From: Zygnema cylindricum
Taxonomy: Eukaryota > Streptophyta > Zygnematophyceae > Zygnematales > Zygnemataceae
DNA: 64,000 nucleotides
Assembly: GCA_037447655.1 (NCBI GenBank)
Contig: JBBHKE010000020.1
Span: 75,001 to 139,000, forward strand
Direction: 5' to 3'
How positions within the stretch are numbered: the first letter of the stretch is position 1; every line of letters starts with the position of its first letter. Below are positions 44,931 through 56,385 of this stretch, in pieces. The notes below the pieces were generated by a model. The model worked only from the letters and a program-made list of their open reading frames with translations. It was not told the DNA's origin and searched no databases. Position numbers and translations under genes: made by a program.

Positions 44931-45149
44931 GTGAATCATTTCTGCCATAAGTATCTTAGACTGAAAACAACTTATGGAATTAAATAAATAAAGTAAAGTA
45001 GCCGTAGATTACGGAAGTAATTGTAGGTCATTATTGCAGAAATGTAAAGAAAAAAGGAAGAAGAAGTTGTCAACAATGAGGCGGTTTTTCTAATTGCCAA
45101 AGTACAAAGTTGGAAAATGGGAAGCTATTCATTTATATGCAGAATTATC

Positions 45150-45292
45150 CAGGAGGAGGGGGAGGGGGAGGGGGAGGGAGAGACAGATTGTCAATCTCAT
45201 AGAGTTCTCAAGGAGCAGAACTCTCCATGGGGAGGGGGAGGGGGAGGGACAGGGGGAGGGGGAAGAGAAGAGGGAGAGGGGGAGGCAGATTG
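45150..45292. repeat. GGAGGGGGAGGG purine tract
   Basis: Two blocks (45150-45182 and 45228-45290) of GGAGGG/GGGGAG repeats on the + strand, separated by unique DNA, each followed by GGCAGATTGTC- or GACAGATTGTC-like words. It lies upstream of SSU72. Here the purines are on that gene's sense strand. Confidence 0.85.
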
Positions 45293-45574
45293 TCTATGTA
45301 AAAACATCATATGATGATGTTTATGATTTTGGCTTGAGTCGTTTATACTGTGACTAGTTTACACTATAAAAACAGACCACAGTTTGTGAGTATAATGTGA
45401 TTTGTCGTACATTTCCTCGCATTTTGTGCTGTTTCCGTACAGTTCCTCTCAAAACCGTACGATATTTAATGAAATGTACGCAATCTTTGTAGTCACCCTA
45501 TTGGTTTAAAGGATCAGAGGACCAATTAGGTTTTCCACCTACTATTGAGAACTACCACGGCCCATCGCTCGCTA

Positions 45575-45745
45575 ATAGAGTTAGTGAATTATTAGCGTTA
45601 ACATTTTATTAGAGTTAGCCACACTAAAAATAAATGTTGTGGCTACGTGGCTAATTGTGGGCCACTTCATTAAATTGAGTTATTTACACTGATTTATAAT
45701 TTCGAGTAAAAACGCATTTCCTGGAATTAGAGTGGTTAACCCTAG
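45575..45745. repeat. Dispersed repeat (GGGCCACTT family), copy
   Basis: Matches 20620-20815 in reverse complement: TAGAGTTAGTGAATTATTAG, GTGGGCCACTTCATTAAATT and TTAACCCTAGTGTGG. A weaker relative with TTATGGGCCATTTAATAG and TTATGATTTTGGG lies at 45990-46155. Confidence 0.55.
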
Positions 45746-46159
45746 TGTGGAGTAGCTTCGGTGTCACAATCTTCAACTTATTACCAAAAGTTACACCAAG
45801 GAAGCGGTTTTGCATCCATTTTTTCTTTTGAGTAAATTCCCCAGAATATTTAAATTAGGTTAAAAGTAGTAGTAAAGAATTGTTAGAATACCGTTTTGTA
45901 GTGTCACTGTCGCAACACTTTCGTTAATTTTAACCTATTTCAGTAGTTATTTGGGGTGAATTGGTGCGGAACTTGAAATTAAGGGTATTATTAGCATGAA
46001 AGCGGATTTAGTATTAACTACTCTAAATTATGTTTTGCCATGTTGCTCATTATGGGCCATTTAATAGTGTCCTCAACACTGTTTTATGATTTTGGGTAAA
46101 AAAAACACGAATCCGAATTATAGTTATTAACTCTAGTAGTGGTGGGTGATGGAGTTTGC

Positions 46160-46955
46160 AAGATCTATGAGAACTTATGTTAGTGTGGATAAACAATTAG
46201 GAAATGGTCAACAAAAGCTATGTTAATGGTGGTGAGCGTGTATTGTGAGATTTGTTTAAACAATGGTCACAAATAACCGTTTTTTTTGTGTGTGCCTAAT
46301 ACCGACACACGTCCCAAACATTTTTCCCAAATGACAAGCCTTCTTCTGATTTTTTAGGTTTTGTTGGTGAAAAGGACATTATAGAAGATTTGTATGTGAA
46401 AAAAAGACTCCTTGTCAAAAAAACAAAATTTTGGCACAGTAGGCAAAAGGTCTTGTCTTTTAGTCATTTTTTTTATCACCGAATACGAGAAAGGAATGTG
46501 GATTTGGTCTTTGACAAATGTCCTTACCAATTATTCTCGACTGGTGAATTTTCTTAAAACAAACGCAATGACTATGGTTCAAACTCTATTGTTGGTTGCA
46601 TTTGTACCTTCATTTCTGGAGCCTCTTTCAGGATTTCATTGCATTTGAACTTTAATTCTTGTTAACTATATGCAGCGCCTTAATCTGCAGTCAAATATTT
46701 TCATGTTAAATTTGCAGTTAATTACAACGCTTTTATGAAATATTCTGGTTGAAGGGGAAGAACAAAACTCTGGTTAGATTAAAACCTGATAGGAAGGCTG
46801 TTTTTTTTTTTTCTCGTGAAGAGTTTCTTGTCCTATCTTATGAAAAGGAATTTTTTGCAGGTCTAATGAGCTACATTACCAACATGGAAACATGATTTTA
46901 CATAAAGACTGTACATTTTATTTCTCGGAAGGTTTGGAGACCCTAAGGCTTAGAA
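46160..46955. other. Upstream region of SSU72
   Basis: Positions 46160-46330 show nothing recognisable. A T-rich stretch at 46801-46812 and several short open frames follow. No TATA box or first noncoding exon could be fixed. Confidence 0.4.
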
Positions 46956-49900
46956 ATGAAGTGGCGTTATGCTATGGTGTGTGCTTCCAACCAAAATAGA
47001 AGCATGGAGGCACATAACCTTCTGTTAAAACACGGTTTTAACGTAGCTTCTTACGGAACTGGATCACAAGTGAAGCTTCCGGGACCAAGTGCACGAGAGC
47101 CGAACACTTACAAATTTGGGACGTCATATAGGTATATGTACGAGGACCTGAAGTCGAAAGATGCAGACCTGTATCCAAACCTTCGTACTTTATATGTTCG
47201 TGTTTTTTTTTTTTTTTGGTTTGTAAAATTTGGTGGATTTTGAATTTTACATGTTTATCTTACTAAGTGGTTGCGATACTTTTGTTTTGTGCAAGTCAAA
47301 TATAATGTCCGAGAAAGGGCATTAAAATTGGAGTGTCAGTTACATTCTAAGTGCAATGGACGTACAAACTATTTTATGTTTACCATGTTGAAAAAATAGC
47401 CTTTTTCAGAATGTTTTTTCTCAGTTTGAAATGTTTCGGAAATACATAAATTTTTGTTTCGAGAATTACGTGGTTCCATGGTTTCTCTCCTTGACTGAGG
47501 ATTCTATCCAGCTACAAGAGGAATGGGCTCCTACACATGTTGAAACGAAACTTCACAGTTAAAGAGGCCCCTCAACGCTGGCAGGTAAAATTCAGTCCTG
47601 TTCAATTGTCTGCAAAAGTTGTCCTTTTGTGTGCAAAAGTTGTCCTTTTGTCAGCAAAAGTCGTCCTTTCAAAATTGGTCCTGTTTTGTCTGCACAATTT
47701 GTCCTTACCTCCTTTTTTTCGTTGTTATTATTATCCATGTATTATTTCTTACAGGAGAATGTGGGTGACGGCGCTTTTGACATCGTGATCACATTCGAGG
47801 AGCGAGTCTTCGATGTTGTCAATGAAGGTTTGTTACTTTCTCAAGTACGAGTATTCATAACTTTTTCGTATGCTTCTAGAAATTTATCGCAAAGTGAAAG
47901 CGTAAACGGGAGAGTATTTTTAGCCTTGGTTGTTGGTTTTTACAACGTCCAGTAACAAAGCCTGGTTAATCAACAGCTTCTGAATTAGTTGGTCATACTT
48001 ATTAAGCTGCGGCTATATTCTGGATATGAATGGATATCCGATGGAGGGAATTCATTCATTCATAAGTTATCTTACGCCCTGATCGAAACCTTTTTAGGTT
48101 AGAACCATTGTTCAAATGCACAAAATGCATCAGAAACACTGTATTTGGTAACATGTTATATCCGGAAAAACCTCATAATATCCTTGTTGTTCGCGGTAAG
48201 CAAATATACTTTTCAATTGTTTTTGCACATGTGAAATATGGTAAGTAAGTTTTTCATTGGCAATGGGATTTGGAGTTTAGCACACGTTTGTATGTTATTA
48301 ATATGGAGCGAATACTGTTATTTCAGTTAATATAGAACTGATTGGTGACAATTTTTAATGAAAGTACTTCTGAATTTTGAGTGTTGAAGCTTTTTCTGGG
48401 ATCAACTTTCTATAAAACGGCGTCACAAAGTAACTGGTGAGCCAAAAAACTTCAACTAGATGTACAGTGGTTCATAATGGAATATGAATGTCATCAACCT
48501 GCTTAAGGAGTGAAATAAATTGTGTATAGCAATCATTTTGGTCCATGTCTTTCCATTTTGTGGTTTGGGTATTGGTAGTGTTGAACTTATATTTTGATGC
48601 CTTGACATTTCTGTACAAGATAATTAAGATTGTGTCAGGCGTTTATATTGATCCTTTGTTAATATCGTTATTGTGGTCGAGAGTAGGTTTAGAAGAATAC
48701 CATTATAACTCAATTCATACTAATTTTTATTTCAATTTCATCATGGTTACACTTGGTATGGGAAAATGTCATCAAAATCTTGAAACAAGGTAAACCTGCT
48801 ACATTGACAACAACGGCATTTTAGATTGTCTCGGAAAATTAGCAATTCGACAGTTTTCTTAATAAATTATGGACAGATAGCCTCTAGAACATTTGGGTCC
48901 GTTACACTAACAAAATAAGGCAAGCTCCCACAAGACAAGATATTAAAATTTGAAGGGAGTTAAGAATCAATGATGTTAACCTCAAATATCTTTGGAACTA
49001 ATCTGCAATGCCAATATCATTCTCTTCCACGTCGGAAAATAACGCGGATTTGCTTCTAAAATGCTCTTTTGTTTGTCTTTTTTGTTGTTGTTTTGTTTTT
49101 TTCTTGTGTTGTTTTGTGCTTCTTATGTTTTTTTGTGGTTTTTTGTATTGCAGATATGTTAATGAGAGGAGGACGTTCGTTGAAAAGTGTTTTGGTTATA
49201 AATCTTGATGTGAGAGATAACCACGAAGAGGCGGCTTTGGGAGCTAAACTGGCTCTCCAACTGTGCCAATTGGTAAGGCTTTTTTTTTTTTTTTTTCAAT
49301 CGAAATGATGGAGTGAAATGGAGTTTCATTGGACAACGCGGAAAAGCTAGAAAAATATACAAACAGAAGTGAGTTTATCAGCTCTGTCCACCAGACTGGC
49401 TGTAACCTGGCGGGACTAATAAAGAGCACCTTCTTTCCTTTTCTTATTTCCCTTGTCTTTTTGAATCAAGGACTTGAAAGGCATAAAAAGCGTGAAGGGA
49501 ACTTCCCCAGAATCGACGGAAAAGGCACCTTTCGGTTTGAATTTTCCACAGTTTCTGACTCAAAGGAGGAAAAACAAATTATTATGTATATTTGGGCAGT
49601 CCAGATAGAGGGGCCTGCATTGTTTAGAGCTCATCATCGTCTTATCGGCAGAAACCAGTTTCACTATCTTATGACGTCGTGTTTATCGGGTTTTATCGGG
49701 TTTTATCGAGTTTTATTTCCGGCTTTATGAGTGTGATTAGTTAAGCAGTGAGGTCTATGCGGCTTCATGAAGTCTCTTTATGCACTATGATGAAAATCAC
49801 GTACACCTTTCACCACTAATAGTGTGGTTCATACTATTTATGAACCAAGGTCTAGTAGTTTGTACTTGTATCATGGAAATCTGTTTAAGCACAAAACATG

Positions 49901-51191
49901 AGTCGAGATTGGAGGGCATTCGACCCGGCTTAATTGTACCAATATTAGAGTGGATTAATAATGTCAATTCTATTAGGAAACTGGCTCGCAGAATCCACAC
50001 TAAAAGTGGTGATCCGTGTAAATTGCATTTTGGTCTCGGGTTTCGGTTATTAGTCATTTGTGGTACATCGTAGTGGTGGGAAATTGGGTTTTTACTTTTC
50101 AAGAATCGGGTGAAGTTATTTATTTCCGACGTTCAATTTTTCACTTCATGATAGGAATCTGTACATCTCATCCTCTTCATTTCATCCCCCCCTTTTTTTT
50201 TAAGTTATGATGAGGGATATCTAGGGTAGTTTGTAGCTTTGGTTTGTGACATTTTTTAATTTATGGTTCGTTTCTTCATGGTGATGTTGGTCATGTGTGG
50301 ATGTCAGTGAACCGGGTATACAAAGGTAATAAGTACCAACTCTAATACGGTTATGGATCGATGAGTTTGTTTTGTCTTTCATTTTCTCTTTTTTTTTTTG
50401 CCCTTTTGCCTCTCTTTCATTTCTCCCTTTTGCCTCTCTTTCTTTTCTCACTTTTGCCTCTCTTTCTTTTCTCCCTTTGTCTCTCTTTTGTCTCTCTATT
50501 GCCTCTCTTTTTTCTCTCTTTTGTCTCTCTTCTTTTTTCCTCTCCTGGTCTCTTTTTTGTCTCTCTTTTTTCTTTCTTGTCTTTTTTTCTCTTTTCGTCC
50601 CTCTTTTGTCTCACGTTTTTCTCTCTTTGCCTCTTTGGAAGATTGGGGCATAGCAGTGTGACATGAATGTCACCAAATTGTCGCGACAAAGTCTCGAAGT
50701 ATGCTATAATTTAATTAAAGGATTTACACTAATGTCACCACAAAAATAGACTTTCGAAAGAGCATTAAATAACTCCATATGGCATTGTACCAAGGAGATT
50801 TGTTAGAAAAAAAGATATCGGACATGGACTGGTGATGTCCGAAGGAGTGACCTTAATTACTATGAAAGACGATGGCGAGAGATTATAAGAGGTATAAAAG
50901 ATTAGAATAGAATGTGGTGGTTGTCAAAGATTATGTAAATATAAGAGTTTTATAAGAGTTTTATAAGAGTGTAACAATGAGATTTCACAAGACATTGTAA
51001 GTGATGTTGGTTTTTTAGTTCATGAAGTATTGTTGTTCCTTTTCTTTTCTGTTTCAATTTTGCATTTTTTTTTTTTGCTCGTGCAGTTGGAGGCAATGGA
51101 CGACTGGGAAAGTGAGGTGGAGGCCTTCATGCAAAAGTTTGAAAAGCAGTGCAGCAAACAAACCCCAATTTACAATATTTGTTTCTATTAG
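46956..51191 (+). CDS. SSU72: SSU72 RNA polymerase II CTD phosphatase, five exons
   Basis: Exons 46956-47170, 47512-47584, 47755-47827, 49154-49272 and 51087-51191 total 585 nt, i.e. 194 codons plus stop, with all GT-AG junctions in phase. The product is the SSU72 Cys-type phosphatase, which removes phosphate from Ser5/Ser7 of the RNA polymerase II C-terminal repeats during 3'-end processing in the nucleus. The signature loop is C-ASNQN-RS (C9, R15). The general-acid Asp lies in VRDNHEEA (about residue 142). KLPGPS, the GDGAFDIVITFEERVFD block and the terminal NICFY are all family hallmarks. The length equals that of plant homologues. Exon 1 ends GACCT|GTATCC and exon 2 starts after CCAG, giving DLYKRNG. 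Introns 3 and 4 are 1.3 and 1.8 kb, and the last contains a long TCTCTTTTGCC tract. The copy looks intact and functional. Confidence 0.95.
47609..47706 (+). repeat. 20-bp tandem repeat in SSU72 intron 2
   Basis: GCAAAAGTTGTCCTTTTGT recurs three to four times, then degenerates to GCACAATTTGTCCTT. It is intronic; open frames through it are not coding. Confidence 0.85.
47828..49153 (+). other. SSU72 intron 3
   Basis: 1326-bp intron, donor GTTTGTT after GAAG and acceptor TTGTATTGCAG preceded by a T-rich tract. Nothing else was recognised inside it. Confidence 0.85.
49273..51086 (+). other. SSU72 intron 4
   Basis: 1814-bp intron with donor TTG|GTAAGG followed by a T-run, and acceptor TTTGCTCGTGCAG. 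Segment 49329-49730 has an open frame with mixed composition but no recognised domain. The pyrimidine tract at 50366-50637 lies in it. Confidence 0.85.
50366..50637 (+). repeat. TCTCTTTTGCC pyrimidine minisatellite
   Basis: About 20 imperfect copies of TTTTGCCTCTCTTTC / TTTTGTCTCTC. It is inside SSU72 intron 4 with pyrimidines on the sense strand. Three frames are open because of the repeat. Confidence 0.9.
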
Positions 51192-51652
51192 AACCTCGAC
51201 TAAAAGTTATACTAAAGGTTTCCTTTATTTCATTTCAATGTACTCAAATGGTTTACCATCGCTCTGTTCTAATTAAGCTCGAGCTTTTCAAGTTGAGGGC
51301 ACATTGTTCTTGGATAATTTACCATCAGGCTTTTTTTACTAAGGTTTACTGTTTTATAAGGTCGGTTTTTTAGTTTACCTTTGTTGAAATGGTCATAGTG
51401 TACACTTCAAAAATTATAGAGGATGAAAAGAAATCCTCGTAGTTAGATTTTAGTGTTCTGGCCAATAGTTCACTTTAAATTGTTGTTTTTACCTCGAGAA
51501 ATGTTGTTCAAAGGCCCTCAAAGGATGTCTAACTTTGTCGTCATGTTTTTTTTTAAGGTGATCTTCATTTTTTGTTAGTTTGATTTCGATGTTACATTTC
51601 ACTATTGTTTCTGGTTTTAAGTTTTCTATCGCACTATTTTATGAAGATTATC

Positions 51653-51658
51653 AATAAA
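51653..51658 (+). terminator. Likely SSU72 polyadenylation signal
   Basis: AATAAA 460 bp after the stop codon, in a T-rich 3' region. It is the first perfect AATAAA found after the stop. Confidence 0.5.
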
Positions 51659-51669
51659 GATTAGCTAAA

Positions 51670-52110
51670 AAGAGCTACCTTGTTTGTGTACTAGTCTTAG
51701 TAGACATGATACTCGTTTGGAAATGAAATGCGCAACATTTTTCATGGTAATACATAATAGTTGCCCTATGATACCCTATTAAATAAATATGGCACAAATG
51801 AGTTCAACGTTGTTAAGCTTGTTTTGTGACCAAAGTTCAAAAAGGTCAAAAATATACGACAGTCCAACAGACGACGATGTTATACTATGTGCCAGTACAA
51901 GTATGACAGTTTTAAAAACATATTTTTTGTGAACACAATTACGTGAAGTTTAAATCTATTAGGAGATTCTTACCAAACGTTTACTATTGATGTAAATCTA
52001 TATTTATATATATTGAACCAACTTCAAGTTGAAGAGGGTGATTGTTACCGTATGTTTGGCATCGTTATTAAAGGAATTCGTAATGTTAATGTGAAATTGC
52101 ACTACATTAG
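51670..52110. other. Intergenic DNA after SSU72
   Basis: No gene or repeat recognised. Confidence 0.4.
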
Positions 52111-52114
52111 ACTA

Positions 52115-52445
52115 CACCGTGAATCCATCCTAATGTTGAAAACGTTGCATCACAAAATTTTGGCCCTTAAACCCAAAATAGTGTTAATAACACTAAGTAT
52201 TTTTTTCTCTAATTGGTTGAATGGTTCATTGAATTGGAATAAATAGCACTATTACAAAACCCACGCTAGTAAATTATTTAATCTAATAGTAATTTACGTT
52301 ATGGCTCATTGTAGGGAAATGTGGTGAATTGTACTGTTCTCCTTCAAACGATATTGTTTACACTATTTTATGATTTTCGGTCGAAAAAGTAGAGAGACCT
52401 TGTTAGTACTATTGACACTAGTATCAATCGACAATGCACTTCATA
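52115..52445. repeat. Diverged GGGCCACTT-family repeat
   Basis: Starts near ACTACACCGTGAATCC and contains TTATGGCTCATTGTAGGG and TTTACACTATTTTATGATTTT, similar in order to 45990-46155. Old and degenerate. Positions 52446-53187 contain C-rich DNA (52660-52790) and no credible gene. Confidence 0.4.
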
Positions 52446-53187
52446 AAGAGCTGCCTTAAAAGCAATATAGTGTTCTGAATTGTAACTCTTTATTCAATGG
52501 CAGTTGTTGTCCAAATCCACCTATAATTTTATTTTTTGGATCTAGTTACGTGCCCCTCCCTGGCCATACGACAAAACCTTTTCCCTTCTGCAATATTTTA
52601 CCTTCGAATATAAATTAACGGACTCGTTTTATATGCTAGATTGTCCTCGGTGAGCGGCGGAATCTCCCCCCCAACCCCAAAAGCATTACTCCGACCCAAT
52701 AGTGGCACACCTTTTTATTTGATAACGACATTCCCCTTGAGACGACAATTTCCCTCCCCTCCCCCATGCCCCTCCTCCTCCCTAATGCCGAAATATTTTG
52801 AAATCTATTCCTTCACCGGCATTGTGGTCGGTCGTGTACTCTCCCACCATTTTAATTTTAGCGACACCAAAAAATACATAAAAAGTACCGAAACCTGCAC
52901 CTCTTTTTTACTTTTTATATCGCAAATGTCCGTAACGAATATCCCTTCCTTAATTTTGTCATATTAAATATGATGGAACGAATAACGCATTTCTAACGGT
53001 CGAATGTTCCGGCGGTTCCGTTAACGTTTTCGACAAACGGAGGACTCCATTTCCATGGACATGTCATGGACATGTTTGGTATTTAGGGGATCGAGAATGG
53101 TCCGATCACCTTTAATCGGACGGTCCACTGCCCATCTGTAGTGTTCGGAGGAAATTAGAAGTCAAATTACAACACGTAATACCACGG

Positions 53188-53408
53188 TACATCGTAATAT
53201 CACTATTAGTCTATTAGGGTACATACTTTTTTCACCATTTAAAACATATTTTCTCCGTACACACTTGTTTGATTTTCACGGCCAATCGGAAGATGAAAAT
53301 CACATCTTTCAATCTCAACCGTCAGATCCATAGTTCGACGTGTGTGTATGGAGAAAAGATGTTTTAAGTGGCGAAAGAAACCATCAACACTAATAGCGAA
53401 ACAGAGTG
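53188..53408. mobile_element. Short foldback TACACCG MITE (family C), copy 4
   Basis: Worn ends (TACATCGTAATATCACTATT and TAATAGCGAAACAGAGTGT) with intact arms TTTCTCCGTACACACTTG and GTGTGTATGGAGAAAAGATG. Confidence 0.65.
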
Positions 53409-53510
53409 TCGTTTAGTATGAGGATACGTGGCAGATTATGGTCCACTTACTTAATCACAGTTGTTAATATTAACTAAATATTCCCGCGGCCGGAAATATT
53501 CGCGACCGAA

Positions 53511-54299
53511 TAAGTGTGACGTTCCATCAGGCGAAAAGTGGCGTAGTTTACAGAAATCCGCGACTCTCCGTACCAAATCGTACCACCTATTTTGTTTTTA
53601 AACAAAAAACTACTTTACAGAGAATCTTGCCGATCCTCTCCGAAGGTCTTGAAGGTAATACTGGCCGTCGGATGTTCATCTGCGAGGAGTTCGCTTCATT
53701 TTTCTCTATAACTGTCAACCCACCTCCACCCACCTCGAGTAGGTGGGTTGGCAAATACACCTCCACCCACCTCGAGGAGGTGGGTTGGCAGATACATAAA
53801 CAAAATTGTCGTGAAACGCTAGACGATTAAGCTACGTGTCATGATGGAAAACCAACGAAAAATCTTAAGATTTGGACATGACACGCGCTTTCCAAAATAC
53901 AACCGAAAATAAAAACGAAATTTCGTAACATTCTTTCGTCACGCTATTTTCGGTAACTTTTGTTCGTCACACTATTTCTCTCAAAGGACTTTCGTATGTT
54001 CGAAAACCGAAACCCTAAAAAATGAGCTGGAGTACAGACTGGCGTCTGCAAAAAGTATAAAAGTTTTGTCGCATGATGACTTCGTACGCAAGTATATGGT
54101 ACGCAAGTCAAGATTTGAAGTTAAGTTTGTCGGTGCTAAAAATCTGAAAGATATTCAATATCAGATCGTAGCTTGCGTGGCGCCAATCAATTTAGAACAC
54201 GTGGCTTACAGACTCTACGTGATGGAACATCAACTCAATCGACCCGGTCTGTAGAGTTTGCCGTAAAATTACAAAAACGTATGATGGAATTTCACCCTA
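53511..54299. mobile_element. CCATCAGG-family repeat, copy 2
   Basis: Left end AAGTGTGACGTTCCATCA and right end TGATGGAATTTCACCCTAAG are approximate inverted repeats. The interior matches 25459-26128 in reverse complement. The palindrome CACCTCGAGGAGGTGGGTTGG is duplicated here (about 53727 and 53769), whereas copy 1 has one. A 104-codon frame spans the left half, and its mirror is present in copy 1, but no domain is recognised. Confidence 0.7.
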
Positions 54300-55424
54300 A
54301 GTGTTATAAACTAATATTAAACAATTAGAACAACAATAATATATATAAGTAAAAATAATACTAAAACAATAAACAAATTGTTTAAACTTATTAAACTACA
54401 GTACACCACGAATCGTTATTAGTCTATATAAAATATTAGTATCAATAATAAATTAGTGTCATTAATGCTAAATTGTGTATCAATTCCATCGTCAAAAAAA
54501 TATTTAATTGTAATTTCTCTTTAACGTTGATTTAGGTGTACTGTATCTGCTGTCATTACATATACGTTAAAATAGGTAGAAGTACAAAATGTGACAATCC
54601 GTACCACGTCGCACTCGTAATAAATCTATAACTCTAATTTGGGTTTGTTGATAAACAATCATTATGCCGTTCATAAATATACACTAAAATAGGTACGTGT
54701 AAAAAGGGTCGAAACGTACGATTGTCTTTTCAGTCACTTGTATTCATAATTGTAATAAGGATTTTTTTCACACGCGTGAATATTATAACAATAAAAGAAG
54801 TGCGAGTACAACATATGACAAACCGTACATTGTGACGTGATACATCGATTCCATGTTTCTGGTTGATTCCATGTTTCTAGTTGTAAAACGCATATAATTT
54901 TCAACGCTATGTGACCGTATAACTTTAGTACGTTTATTCGGTTAAGTTTAGTATTGTGTATGAACGAAACTATAACGACATGTATTCCGTGTATTTGTTT
55001 CGTTCCATTTAACTTACACTGAGCTATGTGATTGATTTTAATTTTCCTTGTCCTTCGCGTGGATATCGATCGTTGTATGACGTTAAATACGGACCATTAA
55101 TTTTAATAAGGTGTCCGTTGGGTTGGTATATTAGAAATCATACATTATATTACATGGCAGTCACATACAACATAGAAGGATCCTCTTATTACTGTCATTG
55201 TTAATTGTAATTGAGGGTCCAATGATGAAGAAACCACATTTAGGATACATGTTAATTCTAAATGGTGGTAAAACGGCGACGAGAGCTGATCATCCGCCGT
55301 CGGAAGAGAATCATTGGTTGTTGCCGAAAACACGTGGCATTTTTAATATCCACGTATTTCTAAAGTTGGTTAGTGATCGTAGACGACGATGAAAAAATCG
55401 TGTGTCATTGTTACAACCCACGAA
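54300..55424. other. AT-rich intergenic DNA
   Basis: No gene recognised. GATTCCATGTTTCTGGTT is repeated directly at 54850-54880. Positions 55150-55390 have short overlapping open frames on both strands with no domain. Confidence 0.4.
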
Positions 55425-56384
55425 TGTTGTAATAGGATTTCCTACCTCTCAGAAAATCCCATTGCTACAACCAATTTCAACCAGACATTCCACACATTGG
55501 AAAATTACACATTCACATTGGAAAGCACTCACATAAGGATAAACTTTAAATTAGAAGAAACTTCTGTCCACATAACATTAGCTTGGTCTCTTGCCTTCGT
55601 GGCTCAACCCTTCTTTTAAAGTGTTTTCCACTACTCTCCACTCTTAATAATTTTATCTCTTAACTACTAAAACACTACTTAGTTAGTAAGAGATTTCAGT
55701 GCAAAAATGCCATTGCTCCAATTTGGTTTTAATCGCTCAGAACTCAAAATTTTCACAAATTTTTCCAAAGGAAAAGATGTCTACTTTACTCTTAGACTTC
55801 ACTATTTATCCATCATCACCTTGGGTTAGCCAGACCAGAGTCAACGCTCCGTTGAACAGGTTTTTACTCGGGCCAATCTTTGATCAGCTAGGACTCAGAC
55901 CGACCAATGCAAAAACGTGCGAAATCTCTTACTAACTAACTGAGATTTAACAACCAATCAAACGCTACATTTCACTTCGTAACATTTACGTAAAAAAGTG
56001 CGCGCCACACGAAACAAGATTTCGCACGAACGTGAGTCGCAAATGTCACACTCGAAACTACCCACGAAATTCCATAAAGTGAAAGTGACGTTTCGTACTA
56101 AAATTTGTACGAAACGAGCAAATGAAATATTGATTCATTTGGTTCTTTTTAAACGTGCTCCTAAAATTCCGCGGCTAGTTTGACCCTTAACCCGTTACAA
56201 TGAATACCCACTCGTTATTTTGACCTCGCGTTGTCGCCTAAATACACCAATTGCTATATCTTTTAAAATACAACTCTAAATCGTGCGATTCTTTCGCGGA
56301 CGTCTTCCAAATTCATAACTCTATATTCGTAACATTTAAATACCCATTTACGAACAAGTTCGATCCACTATTACTCTTACATCA
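55425..56384 (-). repeat. 3' LTR of gypsy element 2
   Basis: On the - strand it starts TGATGTAAGAGTAATAG (56384) and ends ATCCTATTACAACA (55425), 960 bp. It matches the LTR at 41651-42620. Confidence 0.85.
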
Positions 56385-56385
56385 T

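Noticed and set aside
52641-52967. 108-codon open frame in C-rich DNA
   Set aside because: No recognised domain, no supporting splice sites, and composition follows the local C-rich run.
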